A stretch of 56,396 bases of DNA from an uncultured Lachnospiraceae bacterium (GCA_946544235.1 CAMNMC010000056.1:1-56396); one strand, 5' to 3'; shown: positions 16,174 through 24,625, counted from the stretch's first letter. The notes: generated by a model from the sequence alone, not told the origin. A program made the numbers and translations.

Positions 16174-18567
16174 TTAAAACAGACTTGCCAGTCCGTAAAC
16201 TGCAAATGCCACCAGCCACGCAACCACGCACTGCATAAGTACCATGGCAGCGGCCCATTTCCCTCCGAGCTCACGTCTTACGGATGCAATCGCAGCTACA
16301 CAAGGTGTGTAGAGCAGACAGAAAACAAGAAGTGCTCCTGCTGCCGCCGGTGATAGCGCTACAGCGACCCCTGCTTTGTTACCGAAGAGAACCGTAAGTG
16401 TCGAAACAACGCTTTCCTTCGCCATAAAGCCCGTGATAAGCGCCGTAGCGACCTTCCAGCTTCCGAAGCCGAGAGGCACAAATATCGGTGCTATAAATCC
16501 GGCTATTATAGAAAGCATACTGTCGCCCGAATCGGCAACCATGTGGAAGTTAAAATCAAAACTGCGCAACAGCCAGATGACTATTGTAGCAACAAATATA
16601 ACCGTAAAAGCTCTCATCAGGAAGTCCTTTGCCTTATCCCAAAGAAGCCTTATTACATTTTTCATTCCCGGAAGGCGGTAGTTCGGAAGCTCCATAACAA
16701 AAGGAACCGCCTCGCCTTTAAATACAGTTCTCTTGGATATCAGCGCCGCTATTATTCCGACGATGATACCTAGAAGGTAAAGCCCTATCATGATGAGCGC
16801 TCCCCTGCCCGGAAAGAATGCCGCAGTCAGGAAGGCATATATCGGCAGCTTGGCCGTACAGCTCATGAAAGGTATCAGCATGATGGTAAGCTTTCTGTCT
16901 CGCTCCGAAGGAAGTGTACGGCTTGCCATAACGCCCGGAACCGAACAGCCGAAGCCGATCAGAAGCGGAACAATACTTCTTCCTGAAAGGCCGAGCTTTC
17001 TGAGCAGCTTATCAGTCACGAAGGCCACTCTCGCCATATATCCGGTGTCCTCCAGAAGTGACAGGAAGAAGAAGAGTATTATGATTATCGGCAGGAAGGA
17101 AATAACCGCTCCCACGCCCTCAAATATACCATTTATTATCAGCGAATGAACCGCACTGTTGACTTTCATATTTGTAAGTGCCGTGTCCGCCCTGTCAGTA
17201 AGATCTCCTATACCTTTCTCAAGAAGCTCCTGGAACCATGCTCCGATAACATTAAATGTCAGCCAGAAGATGATACCCATAATACCGATAAATGCAGGGA
17301 TTGCAGTAAATCTGCCGGTGAGAATACGGTCTATCCTCTCGCTTCTCTCTCTTTCTTTACTTGCTCTCGGCTTAACTACAGTCTCTCTGACAAGCTTTTC
17401 AATAAATGAAAAACGCATATCCGCAATGGCTGCCGAACGGTCAAGCCCCCTCTCCTCTTCCATCTGAAGGATGATATGCTCAACCATTTCCTTCTCATTC
17501 TGCGTAAGTCCGAGGGCATTTATAACTCTTTCATCGCCCTCTATTATCTTGTTTGCCGCAAATCTTATCGGAATATCAGCCCTCTTCGCATGATCCTCAA
17601 TGAGGTGCATGATGGCATGCAGACATCTGTGTACAGCTCCGCCATGATCATTCTCATCGCAGAAATCCTTCTTGCCGGGACTCTCCTGATATTTTGCAAC
17701 ATGAATCGCATGGCTGATAAGCTCGTCAACTCCTTCATTCTTCGCCGCAGAAATAGGAACGACAGGAATTCCGAGGAGTGCCTCCATATCATTGATACGT
17801 ATGGAGCCGCCGTTTCCTCTGACCTCATCCATCATATTCAGAGCCAGCACCATAGGTACGTCCAGCTCCATCAGCTGCATAGTGAGATAAAGGTTTCTTT
17901 CTATATTTGTAGCATCAACTATATTTATGATGCCCTTAGGTTTTTCTTCTATTATGTACTGTCTGGAAACAATCTCCTCTTCGGTATACGGAGAAAGGGA
18001 GTAAATACCCGGCAGGTCAACAACCTCCGAATTTGGTACTCCTCGTATCACTCCGCTCTTTCTGTCAACGGTAACTCCCGGGAAATTACCCACATGCTGG
18101 TTCGACCCGGTAAGCTGATTGAAGAGTGTCGTCTTGCCGCTGTTCTGGTTTCCGGCAAGCGCAAAGGTTAGTACCGTTCCCTCCGGAAGAGGCTTCTCCT
18201 TGGACTTTTCATGGTAAATACCGCCCTCACCGAGACCAGGATGCTGTCTGTATGATCTGGTATTTGTCCTTGCCTCAGCACCCTTCAGCTCCGCCTTCTT
18301 ACCCATCGCCTCTATAAGAACATCCGTATCCGGCCTTCCCGAAGTATCCTCAGTGATCTCAATCTTCTCCGCATCATCCAGCCTGAGCGTCAGCTCATAG
18401 CCATGTATCCGCAACTCCATAGGGTCTCCCATAGGAGCAAATTTGATCAGCTTCACCTCTGCCCCCGGAATAACGCCCATATCAAGGAAATGCTGCCGCA
18501 GCGCACCATCTCCTCCAACCTTTTCAATTACCACTCTTTTTCCAATTCCAAGCTCCCGCAATGTCAT
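16174..18567 (-). CDS. feoB: FeoA-FeoB fusion, ferrous iron transporter
   Basis: 797 residues from the ATG at 18567; an upstream in-frame TTG at 18573 sits too close to the GAGGG ribosome binding site. Residues 1-75 form a FeoA SH3-like domain (LRELGIGKRVVIEKVGGDGALRQHFLDMGVIPGAEV). After a linker comes the FeoB GTPase: G1 GNQNSGKTT (about 139-147), G2 GVTVDRKSG, G3 VVDLPGIYSLSPYTEEE, G4 ALNMMDEV. The membrane part has the two Gate segments (FGCSVPGVMASRTL, MSCTAKLPIYAFL, YTPCVAAIASVRREL). It imports Fe2+ across the cytoplasmic membrane under anaerobic conditions, coupled to GTP hydrolysis. TATAAT at 18646-18641 on the minus strand is a likely -10. No convincing Fur box is visible. Confidence 0.96.
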   Translation of the reverse strand: MTLRELGIGKRVVIEKVGGDGALRQHFLDMGVIPGAEVKLIKFAPMGDPMELRIHGYELTLRLDDAEKIEITEDTSGRPDTDVLIEAMGKKAELKGAEARTNTRSYRQHPGLGEGGIYHEKSKEKPLPEGTVLTFALAGNQNSGKTTLFNQLTGSNQHVGNFPGVTVDRKSGVIRGVPNSEVVDLPGIYSLSPYTEEEIVSRQYIIEEKPKGIINIVDATNIERNLYLTMQLMELDVPMVLALNMMDEVRGNGGSIRINDMEALLGIPVVPISAAKNEGVDELISHAIHVAKYQESPGKKDFCDENDHGGAVHRCLHAIMHLIEDHAKRADIPIRFAANKIIEGDERVINALGLTQNEKEMVEHIILQMEEERGLDRSAAIADMRFSFIEKLVRETVVKPRASKERERSERIDRILTGRFTAIPAFIGIMGIIFWLTFNVIGAWFQELLEKGIGDLTDRADTALTNMKVNSAVHSLIINGIFEGVGAVISFLPIIIILFFFLSLLEDTGYMARVAFVTDKLLRKLGLSGRSIVPLLIGFGCSVPGVMASRTLPSERDRKLTIMLIPFMSCTAKLPIYAFLTAAFFPGRGALIMIGLYLLGIIVGIIAALISKRTVFKGEAVPFVMELPNYRLPGMKNVIRLLWDKAKDFLMRAFTVIFVATIVIWLLRSFDFNFHMVADSGDSMLSIIAGFIAPIFVPLGFGSWKVATALITGFMAKESVVSTLTVLFGNKAGVAVALSPAAAGALLVFCLLYTPCVAAIASVRRELGGKWAAAMVLMQCVVAWLVAFAVYGLASLF

Positions 18568-18585
18568 ATCCAAGTTTCCCTCTAA

Positions 18586-18606
18586 ACAAAACTGTCATAA
18601 TCATAT
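18586..18606 (-). repeat. 21-bp sequence shared in inverted orientation with 18921-18941 (feoB side)
   Basis: On the minus strand this reads ATATGATTATGACAG followed by TTTTGT, identical over all 21 bases to the plus-strand sequence at 18921-18941. It lies 19-39 bases before the feoAB start codon, inside the predicted leader. Confidence 0.85.
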
Positions 18607-18800
18607 TTCACCAGATAATATTACAACATTCACGTTATAAATTATACAACAAAATCAAGATTTTTATCATATTAGAACACTTTCGCGAATCAGGTGTAAA
18701 TATATCTCTGAAGGCGTATTTTATCTACAACTAAGTAGTAATATGCGCAGCATATTGCTATCATGAACGCAGTGAATGACACGGGACGTGAAGCGGACCA

Positions 18801-18847
18801 CATGCATCACATTGTGATGCATGCATAATTCTGCTTGCAGAATTATG
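18801..18847. repeat. Two abutting perfect palindromes in the feoB / repeat-protein gap
   Basis: CATGCATCACA-T-TGTGATGCATG (18801-18823) is followed with no spacer by CATAATTCTGC-TT-GCAGAATTATG (18824-18847). There is no T-run, so these are not standard terminators. The 18568-19078 gap contains these, the 21-bp inverted duplicates, the TGACA repeats and the leader of the plus-strand gene. Confidence 0.75.
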
Positions 18848-18920
18848 GTGCACGAAGAGGTATGCGTTTGCGTGATTCCATAAAGCTTATTGAAAAAAAC
18901 CTCGCAAATTGTTATTCTAT

Positions 18921-18941
18921 ATATGATTATGACAGTTTTGT
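18921..18941 (+). repeat. 21-bp sequence shared in inverted orientation with 18586-18606 (repeat-protein side)
   Basis: ATATGATTATGACAG plus TTTTGT, the exact partner of the feoB-side copy. It overlaps the first of three TGACA repeats. Identity stops abruptly at both ends, and no target-site duplication is visible. Confidence 0.85.
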
Positions 18942-18962
18942 GACATTTTCTTGACAGTTTTA
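18930..18962 (+). promoter_or_regulatory. Three 11-bp-periodic TGACA repeats, probable OmpR-type regulator box
   Basis: TGACAGTTTTG, TGACATTTTCT and TGACAGTTTTA follow one another without gaps at an exact 11-base period. OmpR/PhoB-family regulators commonly bind direct repeats at this spacing. A TATGAT at 18993-18998 with no good -35 would suit an activated promoter 30 bases downstream. The OmpR-type regulator encoded at 20136 is the natural candidate. Confidence 0.55.
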
Positions 18963-19078
18963 CGGGGATACTCTCCCCCTCAAATGATATCCTATGATCA
19001 ACCTATTCACAGCAGCTTTACACAGCAGCAGTACAATAAACCAACAGGGGACATTTAAAATCATAGGAGGTCAGTATT

Positions 19079-20044
19079 ATGACAAAATTAAAATCTGTTA
19101 TGCTCACAGGAGCAGTTTCACTTCTCACAGTTTCAGGTATTATATCACTTACGGCATTTGCCAATCCTGACAAAAAAGATGAGCCAACAACCGAAGGAAT
19201 AACGATTGAGGCCGATGGCACCACGGAAAATGAAATGTTAGAACTGTCCGATGACGAATTTAAAGATTTCGTTGTATCAGTGAAGAGAGATTCCGATGTG
19301 GATTACAGCAAGCTCACACCTGAAGAAAAGGACGAGCTTCTTAAGATCTACGATCGTGCAGAAGAGATCATGGCAGAAATCATTCCGGATTCACTGACTG
19401 ATATCAGCGAGGAGGATATCGAGAAGACACTTGATAAATACGAAGACGAGCTTGATAAGCTTTCAAAGCGTTCCACAGAGCTTGAAAAGAAGGCTGGCTG
19501 GACCGACGGAGATGCACTGGTAGTTTTCGTATCAAATATTGATGACGAAAATCTTATCAATAAGGTAGATGACCTGATCGATGATATAACAGATGCGGAT
19601 ATCGAGGTTATCGCAGACAATCTTCTGAACGAGCTTGATGATGAAGATATCCAGGAGATCAAGGATTTCGCAATCGATGTTCTTGATGACATTGACGAAG
19701 ACGATATCAAGGAGCTTGTAAATGACGCTCTTGATGATATTGACGAGGATGCCATAAAGGATCTCGTTAATGATGTTCTTGATGATATCGACGAGGATAA
19801 GGTAAAGAACTTTGTAAATGACATTCTTGATGATATCGACGAGGATGCTGTAAAGGATTTTGTTGATGATGTTCTTGATGATGTTGACAAGGATGCGATC
19901 AACAAATTCACAAGCGAAGTACTTGACGAGATCAGTGAGATAGACGTTGATAAATTTGCAGATGATTTAGTGAAGGAACTTGATAAAATAGATGTAGATA
20001 AACTTGTTGATGATATCATCGACGAGATCAAGAATGACGACTGA
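19079..20044 (+). CDS. Secreted acidic protein with about ten 16-residue repeats
   Basis: 321 residues. A Sec signal peptide (residues 1-28, MTKLKSVMLT start, cleavage likely after AFA) leads into an acidic mature protein. From about 153 to 312 the sequence repeats with a strict 16-residue period; the clearest units are VLDDIDEDDIKELVND, ALDDIDEDAIKDLVND, VLDDIDEDKVKNFVND and ILDDIDEDAVKDFVDD (201-264). Each unit pairs an acidic DDIDED patch with an amphipathic helix, suggesting an alpha-solenoid or a divalent-metal-binding array. I do not recognise the family. TAGGAGG precedes the ATG. It is followed on the same strand by a two-component pair and preceded by repeats that such a regulator could bind. 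Confidence 0.9.
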   Translation: MTKLKSVMLTGAVSLLTVSGIISLTAFANPDKKDEPTTEGITIEADGTTENEMLELSDDEFKDFVVSVKRDSDVDYSKLTPEEKDELLKIYDRAEEIMAEIIPDSLTDISEEDIEKTLDKYEDELDKLSKRSTELEKKAGWTDGDALVVFVSNIDDENLINKVDDLIDDITDADIEVIADNLLNELDDEDIQEIKDFAIDVLDDIDEDDIKELVNDALDDIDEDAIKDLVNDVLDDIDEDKVKNFVNDILDDIDEDAVKDFVDDVLDDVDKDAINKFTSEVLDEISEIDVDKFADDLVKELDKIDVDKLVDDIIDEIKNDD

Positions 20045-20086
20045 TCATAACTATTCTATATAATAATCTAACAAGAAGAATCTAAA

Positions 20087-20119
20087 CGAAAGCCTGCCCA
20101 TATCCGGGCAGGACTTTCG
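20087..20119 (+). terminator. Stem-loop between the repeat-protein gene and the regulator gene
   Basis: CGAAAG-CCTGCCC / GGGCAGG-CTTTCG with one bulged A and a six-base loop. No T-run follows, so it is more likely a processing or partial attenuation structure that lowers expression of the downstream two-component genes. Confidence 0.55.
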
Positions 20120-20135
20120 CGTATGGAGGGAACCC

Positions 20136-20822
20136 ATGGAAAAACTGATATATGCTGCAGATGACGAACCGGATATACTCGACGTTCTCAGAGAATTTCT
20201 GACAAATGCCGGCTATAACGTGAAAACCTTCTCAACCGGGGATGAACTGCTCTCCTGCTTTAGAACCTGTCCCTGTGACCTTGCAGTACTAGATATCATG
20301 ATGCCCGGCTCAGACGGTCTCACGATCTGCAGGGAGCTGAGAAAGCTTTCGGATATTCCTATCGTCATCCTTACAGCCAAGGAAAGTGAGTCCGATCAGA
20401 TGCGCGGCTATATGTTCGGCGGCGACGATTATCTGGTCAAACCATTCTCTCCTTCTCTTCTTGTCATGAAGATCAAAGCTCTCCTCAGGCGTACCGGCAT
20501 TGCCGATGAAAACGCTGTTGACAGACCTTTCGGCGATATCATCCTTTCGCCTTCTGTACATGATGTACTCTGCAAGGGCAAGACCGCCGGTCTTTCGATG
20601 ACTGAATATGCTCTGATCGAGTGCCTGATGAATAACCCCGGAACGGCAGTTCCACGCGACAAACTGCTTGATAATGTCTGGGGCATCGATAATGATTCCG
20701 TGGAAACACGCGTGACCGACGAAACCGTCAGAAGAATAAGGCGTAAACTGACTGCTACAGGAAGCAGCGTTAAGATCACAGCTGTATGGGGCTATGGTTA
20801 TAAGCTGGAGGAAACCCGATGA
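20136..20822 (+). CDS. OmpR/PhoB-family response regulator
   Basis: 228 residues. The receiver has acidic pocket ADDEPD, phospho-acceptor Asp53 in AVLDIMMPGSDG, Thr in VILTAKE and Lys in DYLVKPFSP. The C-terminal winged helix (about 128-226) includes LSMTEYALIECLMNNPGTAVPRDKLLDNVW and the recognition region ETRVTDETVRRIRRKL, ending in WGYGYKLE. GGAGGG precedes the ATG. It overlaps the kinase gene by four bases (ATGA), so the pair is translationally coupled. Probable targets include the acidic repeat-protein promoter upstream. Confidence 0.95.
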   Translation: MEKLIYAADDEPDILDVLREFLTNAGYNVKTFSTGDELLSCFRTCPCDLAVLDIMMPGSDGLTICRELRKLSDIPIVILTAKESESDQMRGYMFGGDDYLVKPFSPSLLVMKIKALLRRTGIADENAVDRPFGDIILSPSVHDVLCKGKTAGLSMTEYALIECLMNNPGTAVPRDKLLDNVWGIDNDSVETRVTDETVRRIRRKLTATGSSVKITAVWGYGYKLEETR

Positions 20823-22048
20823 ATAACGCACGTTTTAAAAATGTCCGTTTTAAGATTGCCGCCCTTGTAGGAGGCTCGGTTCTTCTGACTCTTTTCATAA
20901 TACTCATCATCCTTCAGGTCGTTTTCGGACGTCAGACAGAAAAGAGAGCGAGGGATTCCGTAGACGCATATATATCAGGCTCGGTTCTGAACTCCGATCA
21001 TCAGTACGAGCCGACAATGATCGAGCTTTCCGGCGGATTTGACAACCTGGATGAAACTCTGTCCTACTATTCAAAGCAGGAGCAGCGTATCATCAAATGG
21101 TGTAAAAACAACGATTCACCTGAGGCTAAAAGAGTAAGGCTTAATTCCAGAACATATTATGTCGGTTCAAGGACATTTGAAAACGATGCTGTTTCCAGTT
21201 TTATCACCTCGCTTGTCGGAGATGATGTGCTGAACTTCATCAGTACGGAAATATTTCCTCTCGACGAGCTTGATAAAGGAGTCACCGTCATCGCCTATGT
21301 TGATGTTACGGCAGAGCTTGTTACGATCAAAAAGATGAGTATTTTCTTTCTGATCGCTGCTCTCATAATAGGAATGATCGGAAGCGTCGAAGGCTATATG
21401 ATCGGCCGAAGGCTCGAAAGAAGCCGCCTGGCCGAGAAGCAGTTCTTTGAAAATACTTCTCACGAGCTTAAGACTCCTCTCACATCGATCCGCGGTTATG
21501 CCGAAGGAATAGAAAGAGGTGTTATCACCGATTACAAGAAGACCGGTCAGGTTATAACCAAGGAAACCGAAAAAATGAGCCGGCTTATTGAGGAGATACT
21601 CCTTTCGGCCAGGCTCGACAGCGGAGCCATGCAGCTTCATAAGGAAACTCTTGATCTGAATGAGTTCGTAGAGGAATGCCTTATGCCTATGGAGGGTGCT
21701 GTTCTCAGCAGAAATCTGAATGTAGAACTGTCCCTCAGTCCATGCAGGGTTTCAGCCGATCCGGACCGTCTGGAGCAGGCGATCACCAATCTGATCACAA
21801 ACGCCTTAAAATACGCAAAAAGCCGCCTCTCTATCACTCTGGAATACGGTCAGCTCAGGATGCAGAATGACTGCGAATACATCTCAGACAGTGACCTCTC
21901 TCACCTTTTCGACCGCTTCTATACCGGTGAGAACGGCAATACAGGAATCGGTCTTGCACTTGCGAAGGAGATCATTCTTCTTCATGGATGGAAGATCACC
22001 GCAGGAAGAACCTCCGATGGAATAGAATTTGTTATAGATATACGATGA
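20819..22048 (+). CDS. Sensor histidine kinase, partner of the OmpR-type regulator
   Basis: 409 residues. Membrane helices at about 13-36 and 174-195 flank an extracytoplasmic domain of about 135 residues. A HisKA domain with phospho-acceptor His215 in FFENTSHELKTPLTSIRGYAEG follows, then an HATPase domain with N-box LEQAITNLITNALKYA and lid TGENGNTGIGLALAKEI. There is no obvious HAMP; the second helix runs almost straight into the dimerisation helix. The middle of the ectodomain is acidic and has no recognisable binding motif. A terminator overlaps the stop codon, closing the transcription unit. Confidence 0.93.
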   Translation: MNNARFKNVRFKIAALVGGSVLLTLFIILIILQVVFGRQTEKRARDSVDAYISGSVLNSDHQYEPTMIELSGGFDNLDETLSYYSKQEQRIIKWCKNNDSPEAKRVRLNSRTYYVGSRTFENDAVSSFITSLVGDDVLNFISTEIFPLDELDKGVTVIAYVDVTAELVTIKKMSIFFLIAALIIGMIGSVEGYMIGRRLERSRLAEKQFFENTSHELKTPLTSIRGYAEGIERGVITDYKKTGQVITKETEKMSRLIEEILLSARLDSGAMQLHKETLDLNEFVEECLMPMEGAVLSRNLNVELSLSPCRVSADPDRLEQAITNLITNALKYAKSRLSITLEYGQLRMQNDCEYISDSDLSHLFDRFYTGENGNTGIGLALAKEIILLHGWKITAGRTSDGIEFVIDIR

Positions 22049-22070
22049 TCTGGTCATCGTATATTTTTTT
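22038..22070 (+). terminator. Intrinsic terminator overlapping the kinase stop codon
   Basis: Eleven-base stem ATATACGATGA / TCATCGTATAT, loop TCTGG, followed by TTTTTT. The TGA stop codon (22046-22048) lies at the top of the left arm. Confidence 0.9.
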
Positions 22071-22174
22071 AATAACTGAGAACCGCATTCATATTATATA
22101 AAAGTCCTCCCGGATATACATCACAGAACATTGTTTTCGCCCATTCGAAACAGAGATTTATTATTCATTCCACA

Positions 22175-22203
22175 TTGTCACAAACCGCATATTATGGTAG
22201 TAT
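22175..22203 (+). promoter_or_regulatory. Promoter of the REC-GGDEF-EAL gene
   Basis: TTGTCA (22175-22180), 17 bases, TAGTAT (22198-22203) preceded by TGG (extended -10). The start falls near 22210, giving a leader of about 110 bases. Confidence 0.65.
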
Positions 22204-22225
22204 TTTTATATGGGGTTTTGTTTTT

Positions 22226-22273
22226 ATATAACAGGGTACTTCGTTCCTGTTATATCATCTCCCTCAGGGAGAT
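22226..22273 (+). other. Two hairpins in the leader of the phosphodiesterase gene
   Basis: ATATAACAGG / CCTGTTATAT (22226-22255, ten-base loop including TTCG) and, one base later, ATCTCCCTCAGGGAGAT (22257-22273). Both lie inside the predicted untranslated leader. They do not match the cyclic-di-GMP riboswitch cores I know. Confidence 0.6.
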
Positions 22274-22322
22274 ACGGTTTTATGTTATTAAAAATATACT
22301 TTGGAGAAGGAGTATAGAAATA

Positions 22323-24014
22323 ATGCAGAACTATATTGAAAAGGGCGGTCTAAAACGAAATATTCTTATCGTTGATGACGAACTGATTAACCGCGAGATA
22401 CTGGGTAATATCCTGTCGAACGATTATGAGGTTCATTTTGCAGAAAACGGCAAACAGGCACTTGATATACTTCAGGAGAGGGAGCGCATCTACTCTCTTA
22501 TTCTTCTTGACCTTCTTATGCCGGTCATGGATGGTTTTGAACTTATCGAAGTGTTAAGGGCTGACGAAAAGCTCCGTTCCATCCCTGTCATAGTTATGAC
22601 ATCGGAGACTGATGCCGAGGTTAAGAGCATCAAGCTGGGCGCAGCAGACTTTATCACCAAGCCTTATAATATGCCGGAAGTCATACTCGCACGTTGCGAA
22701 AGGATCATCGAACTGCAGGAGGATAAAACACTTATCCATGCTGCAGAGAAGGATCGTCTGACAGGTCTTTATACCAAAGACTTCTTTACCGAATACATCA
22801 GACAGATTGAAAAGTATACACCGGATAAGAAGATGGATGTCATGGTCATAAATATTGAGCATTTTCATCTTATAAATGAGCTTTACGGCCGACGCAAAGG
22901 TGATAAGGCTCTTATCTGCATAGCCGAAACTCTGACTAAGCTTTATTCAGATGGCAAGGGTATCAGCTGCAGGAGTGAAGCCGATTATTTCTATGTTTAT
23001 GCCGAGAACACTTCGGACTTTGACACAATCCTCAAAAGACTTCTTGATGACCTCGCCGAGGCGCTCCCTGCGGCTCACGTCAGACTTCGTATGGGCATCT
23101 ACACAGATGTTGATAAAACTCTCACCGTAGAGAACTGGTTAGACCGTGCGAAAACAGCCTGTGACCGTATCAGAGGCGATTACAGCAGGCATGTGGAATA
23201 TTACAGCAAGGAATTCTATGAGAGATCAAAATATCACGAAAAGCTGATAACCGATATTGACGACGCGATCACAAATAACGATCTCATAGTTTATTACCAG
23301 CCAAAATACAGTATTCAGGGCGATACACCTGCCCTACGCAGTGCTGAGGCACTTATCCGCTGGAAGCATCCTGAGCTCGGCATGATCAGCCCCGGCGATT
23401 TCATTCCTCTCTTCGAGAGTAACGGTCTCATCCAGAAGCTGGACCGCTTCGTATGGAAGGAAGCTGCTAAGCAGGTCGGTGAGTGGAAGAGGAAATACAA
23501 CTTTTCAGTTCCTGTATCAGTCAACGTTTCCCGTATGGATATTTATTATCCGAGACTCCGTGACAACTTCAAAGAGCTTCTCGATGCAAACGGTCTTGAA
23601 ACCAATGAGCTGATGCTGGAGATAACCGAATCGGCCTATGCAGACAATGCTGACCAGCTTGTTAATGTTATAGAAGCCCTCCGAGGTGACGGCTTTATGA
23701 TAGAGATGGATGATTTCGGTTCAGGCTATTCATCCCTCAACATGCTCACCACCATTCCGATCGATGCTCTTAAGATGGATATGAAATTCATCCGAAATAT
23801 GCAGAAGGACGAAAAGAGCATGAAGCTTGTCGAGCTTGTACTGGACATTGCCAGATTCCTTCAGGTTCCGGTAATTGCCGAAGGTGTAGAGACCGAAGAA
23901 CAGCTGCTCCTCCTTAAGGAAAGAGGCTGTGATATCATCCAGGGCTACTACTTCTCAAAGCCTGTACCGGCTGAGGAATTCACAGCATTCATCGAGAAGG
24001 AACTGAGCAGATAA
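22323..24014 (+). CDS. Response regulator with degenerate GGDEF and active-looking EAL domain (c-di-GMP phosphodiesterase)
   Basis: 563 residues from the ATG at 22323, chosen for GAAGGAG ahead of it; the frame is open for 64 more codons upstream but crosses the promoter. The receiver (1-125) has VDDE, phospho-acceptor Asp63 in LLDLLMPVMDG and Lys in ITKPY. The GGDEF fold follows (DRLTGLYTKDFF) but the signature position reads SEADY (218-222), so it cannot cyclise GTP and may instead bind GTP. The EAL domain keeps E342-A-L, the Asn in VSVNVSRMD, Glu in EITES, DDFGSGYSSL (463-472), Lys in DALKMD, the loop Glu in AEGVETEEQ and QGYYFSKP, so it should hydrolyse cyclic di-GMP under control of receiver phosphorylation. 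A free HPt gene follows. Confidence 0.94.
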   Translation: MQNYIEKGGLKRNILIVDDELINREILGNILSNDYEVHFAENGKQALDILQERERIYSLILLDLLMPVMDGFELIEVLRADEKLRSIPVIVMTSETDAEVKSIKLGAADFITKPYNMPEVILARCERIIELQEDKTLIHAAEKDRLTGLYTKDFFTEYIRQIEKYTPDKKMDVMVINIEHFHLINELYGRRKGDKALICIAETLTKLYSDGKGISCRSEADYFYVYAENTSDFDTILKRLLDDLAEALPAAHVRLRMGIYTDVDKTLTVENWLDRAKTACDRIRGDYSRHVEYYSKEFYERSKYHEKLITDIDDAITNNDLIVYYQPKYSIQGDTPALRSAEALIRWKHPELGMISPGDFIPLFESNGLIQKLDRFVWKEAAKQVGEWKRKYNFSVPVSVNVSRMDIYYPRLRDNFKELLDANGLETNELMLEITESAYADNADQLVNVIEALRGDGFMIEMDDFGSGYSSLNMLTTIPIDALKMDMKFIRNMQKDEKSMKLVELVLDIARFLQVPVIAEGVETEEQLLLLKERGCDIIQGYYFSKPVPAEEFTAFIEKELSR

Positions 24015-24129
24015 CATATAACAATTGAATCGGCATACAGTATAGTTAGGCTGAGAAAATTCAGTTTATATTTATAATTGATAAACACATTCACTGTCGG
24101 TATGTCATTGAAAACGAAAGGAAATAAAA

Positions 24130-24471
24130 ATGATCACAATAGACGCATTAAAAGAATATGGTGCAAATGTTGACGAGGGGCTTTCCCGCTGCATGAATAA
24201 TGAAGCGCTCTTCCTTAAGCTGGTTGCAATCATTCCGGGAGAACCAAACTTTAATAAGCTGAAGGAAAGTCTTGAGGCAGGCAATCTCGATGCGGCTTTT
24301 GAAAGCGCTCACGCTCTTAAGGGAGTTACGGGAAATCTGTCCCTCACTCCTCTCTATGATCCTCTTGTAGAGATCACCGAGCTTCTGCGAGCCCGTGAGA
24401 ATATTGACTATACAGAGTTTATTGACACAATCCTAACTAAAAGAGCTACGCTTGAAGACCTGTGCAAATAA
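24130..24471 (+). CDS. Free-standing HPt phosphotransfer protein
   Basis: 113 residues of pure helical-bundle HPt domain with phosphorylatable His61 in ESAHALKGVTGNLSLTPLYD. AAAGGA precedes the ATG. It lies 115 bases after the receiver-EAL gene and converges with two hybrid kinases that lack HPt domains of their own. The likely job is to carry phosphate from those kinases' receivers to the receiver of the phosphodiesterase. The pairing is inferred from position. Confidence 0.92.
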   Translation: MITIDALKEYGANVDEGLSRCMNNEALFLKLVAIIPGEPNFNKLKESLEAGNLDAAFESAHALKGVTGNLSLTPLYDPLVEITELLRARENIDYTEFIDTILTKRATLEDLCK

Positions 24472-24551
24472 CATACACTGAGACAAAACAGCTATACATC
24501 TTGTCCGATAATCAAAACTATTATCATCAATTTGAAATCATTGTGGATTTA

Positions 24552-24584
24552 AAAAAATAGTGTGCCGCCGGCACACTATTTTTT
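24552..24584. terminator. Bidirectional intrinsic terminator
   Basis: Perfect 15-base stem AAAAAATAGTGTGCC / GGCACACTATTTTTT with loop GCC between the convergent HPt (plus) and hybrid kinase (minus) genes; T-runs exist on both strands. Confidence 0.93.
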
Positions 24585-24625
24585 GTGTTAAATTATTCAT
24601 ATTTGCCATATAAGACAATGATTTA

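Noticed and set aside
18586-18941. A MITE delimited by the 21-bp inverted copies
   Set aside because: No target-site duplication is seen and one copy merges into the TGACA repeats; a shared binding site is at least as likely. Left open in the findings.
19348-20031. A 227-codon Ser/Thr-rich minus-strand frame
   Set aside because: It is the mirror of the acidic 16-residue repeats on the other strand and carries no start signals.
22131-22322. A 64-codon N-terminal extension of the receiver-EAL protein
   Set aside because: It would begin upstream of the predicted promoter and leader hairpins; the ATG at 22323 has a strong ribosome binding site and starts the receiver at the normal place.
22204-22322. 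Cyclic-di-GMP riboswitch in the phosphodiesterase leader
   Set aside because: The conserved cores of the GEMM classes are not recognisable; only plain hairpins are seen.
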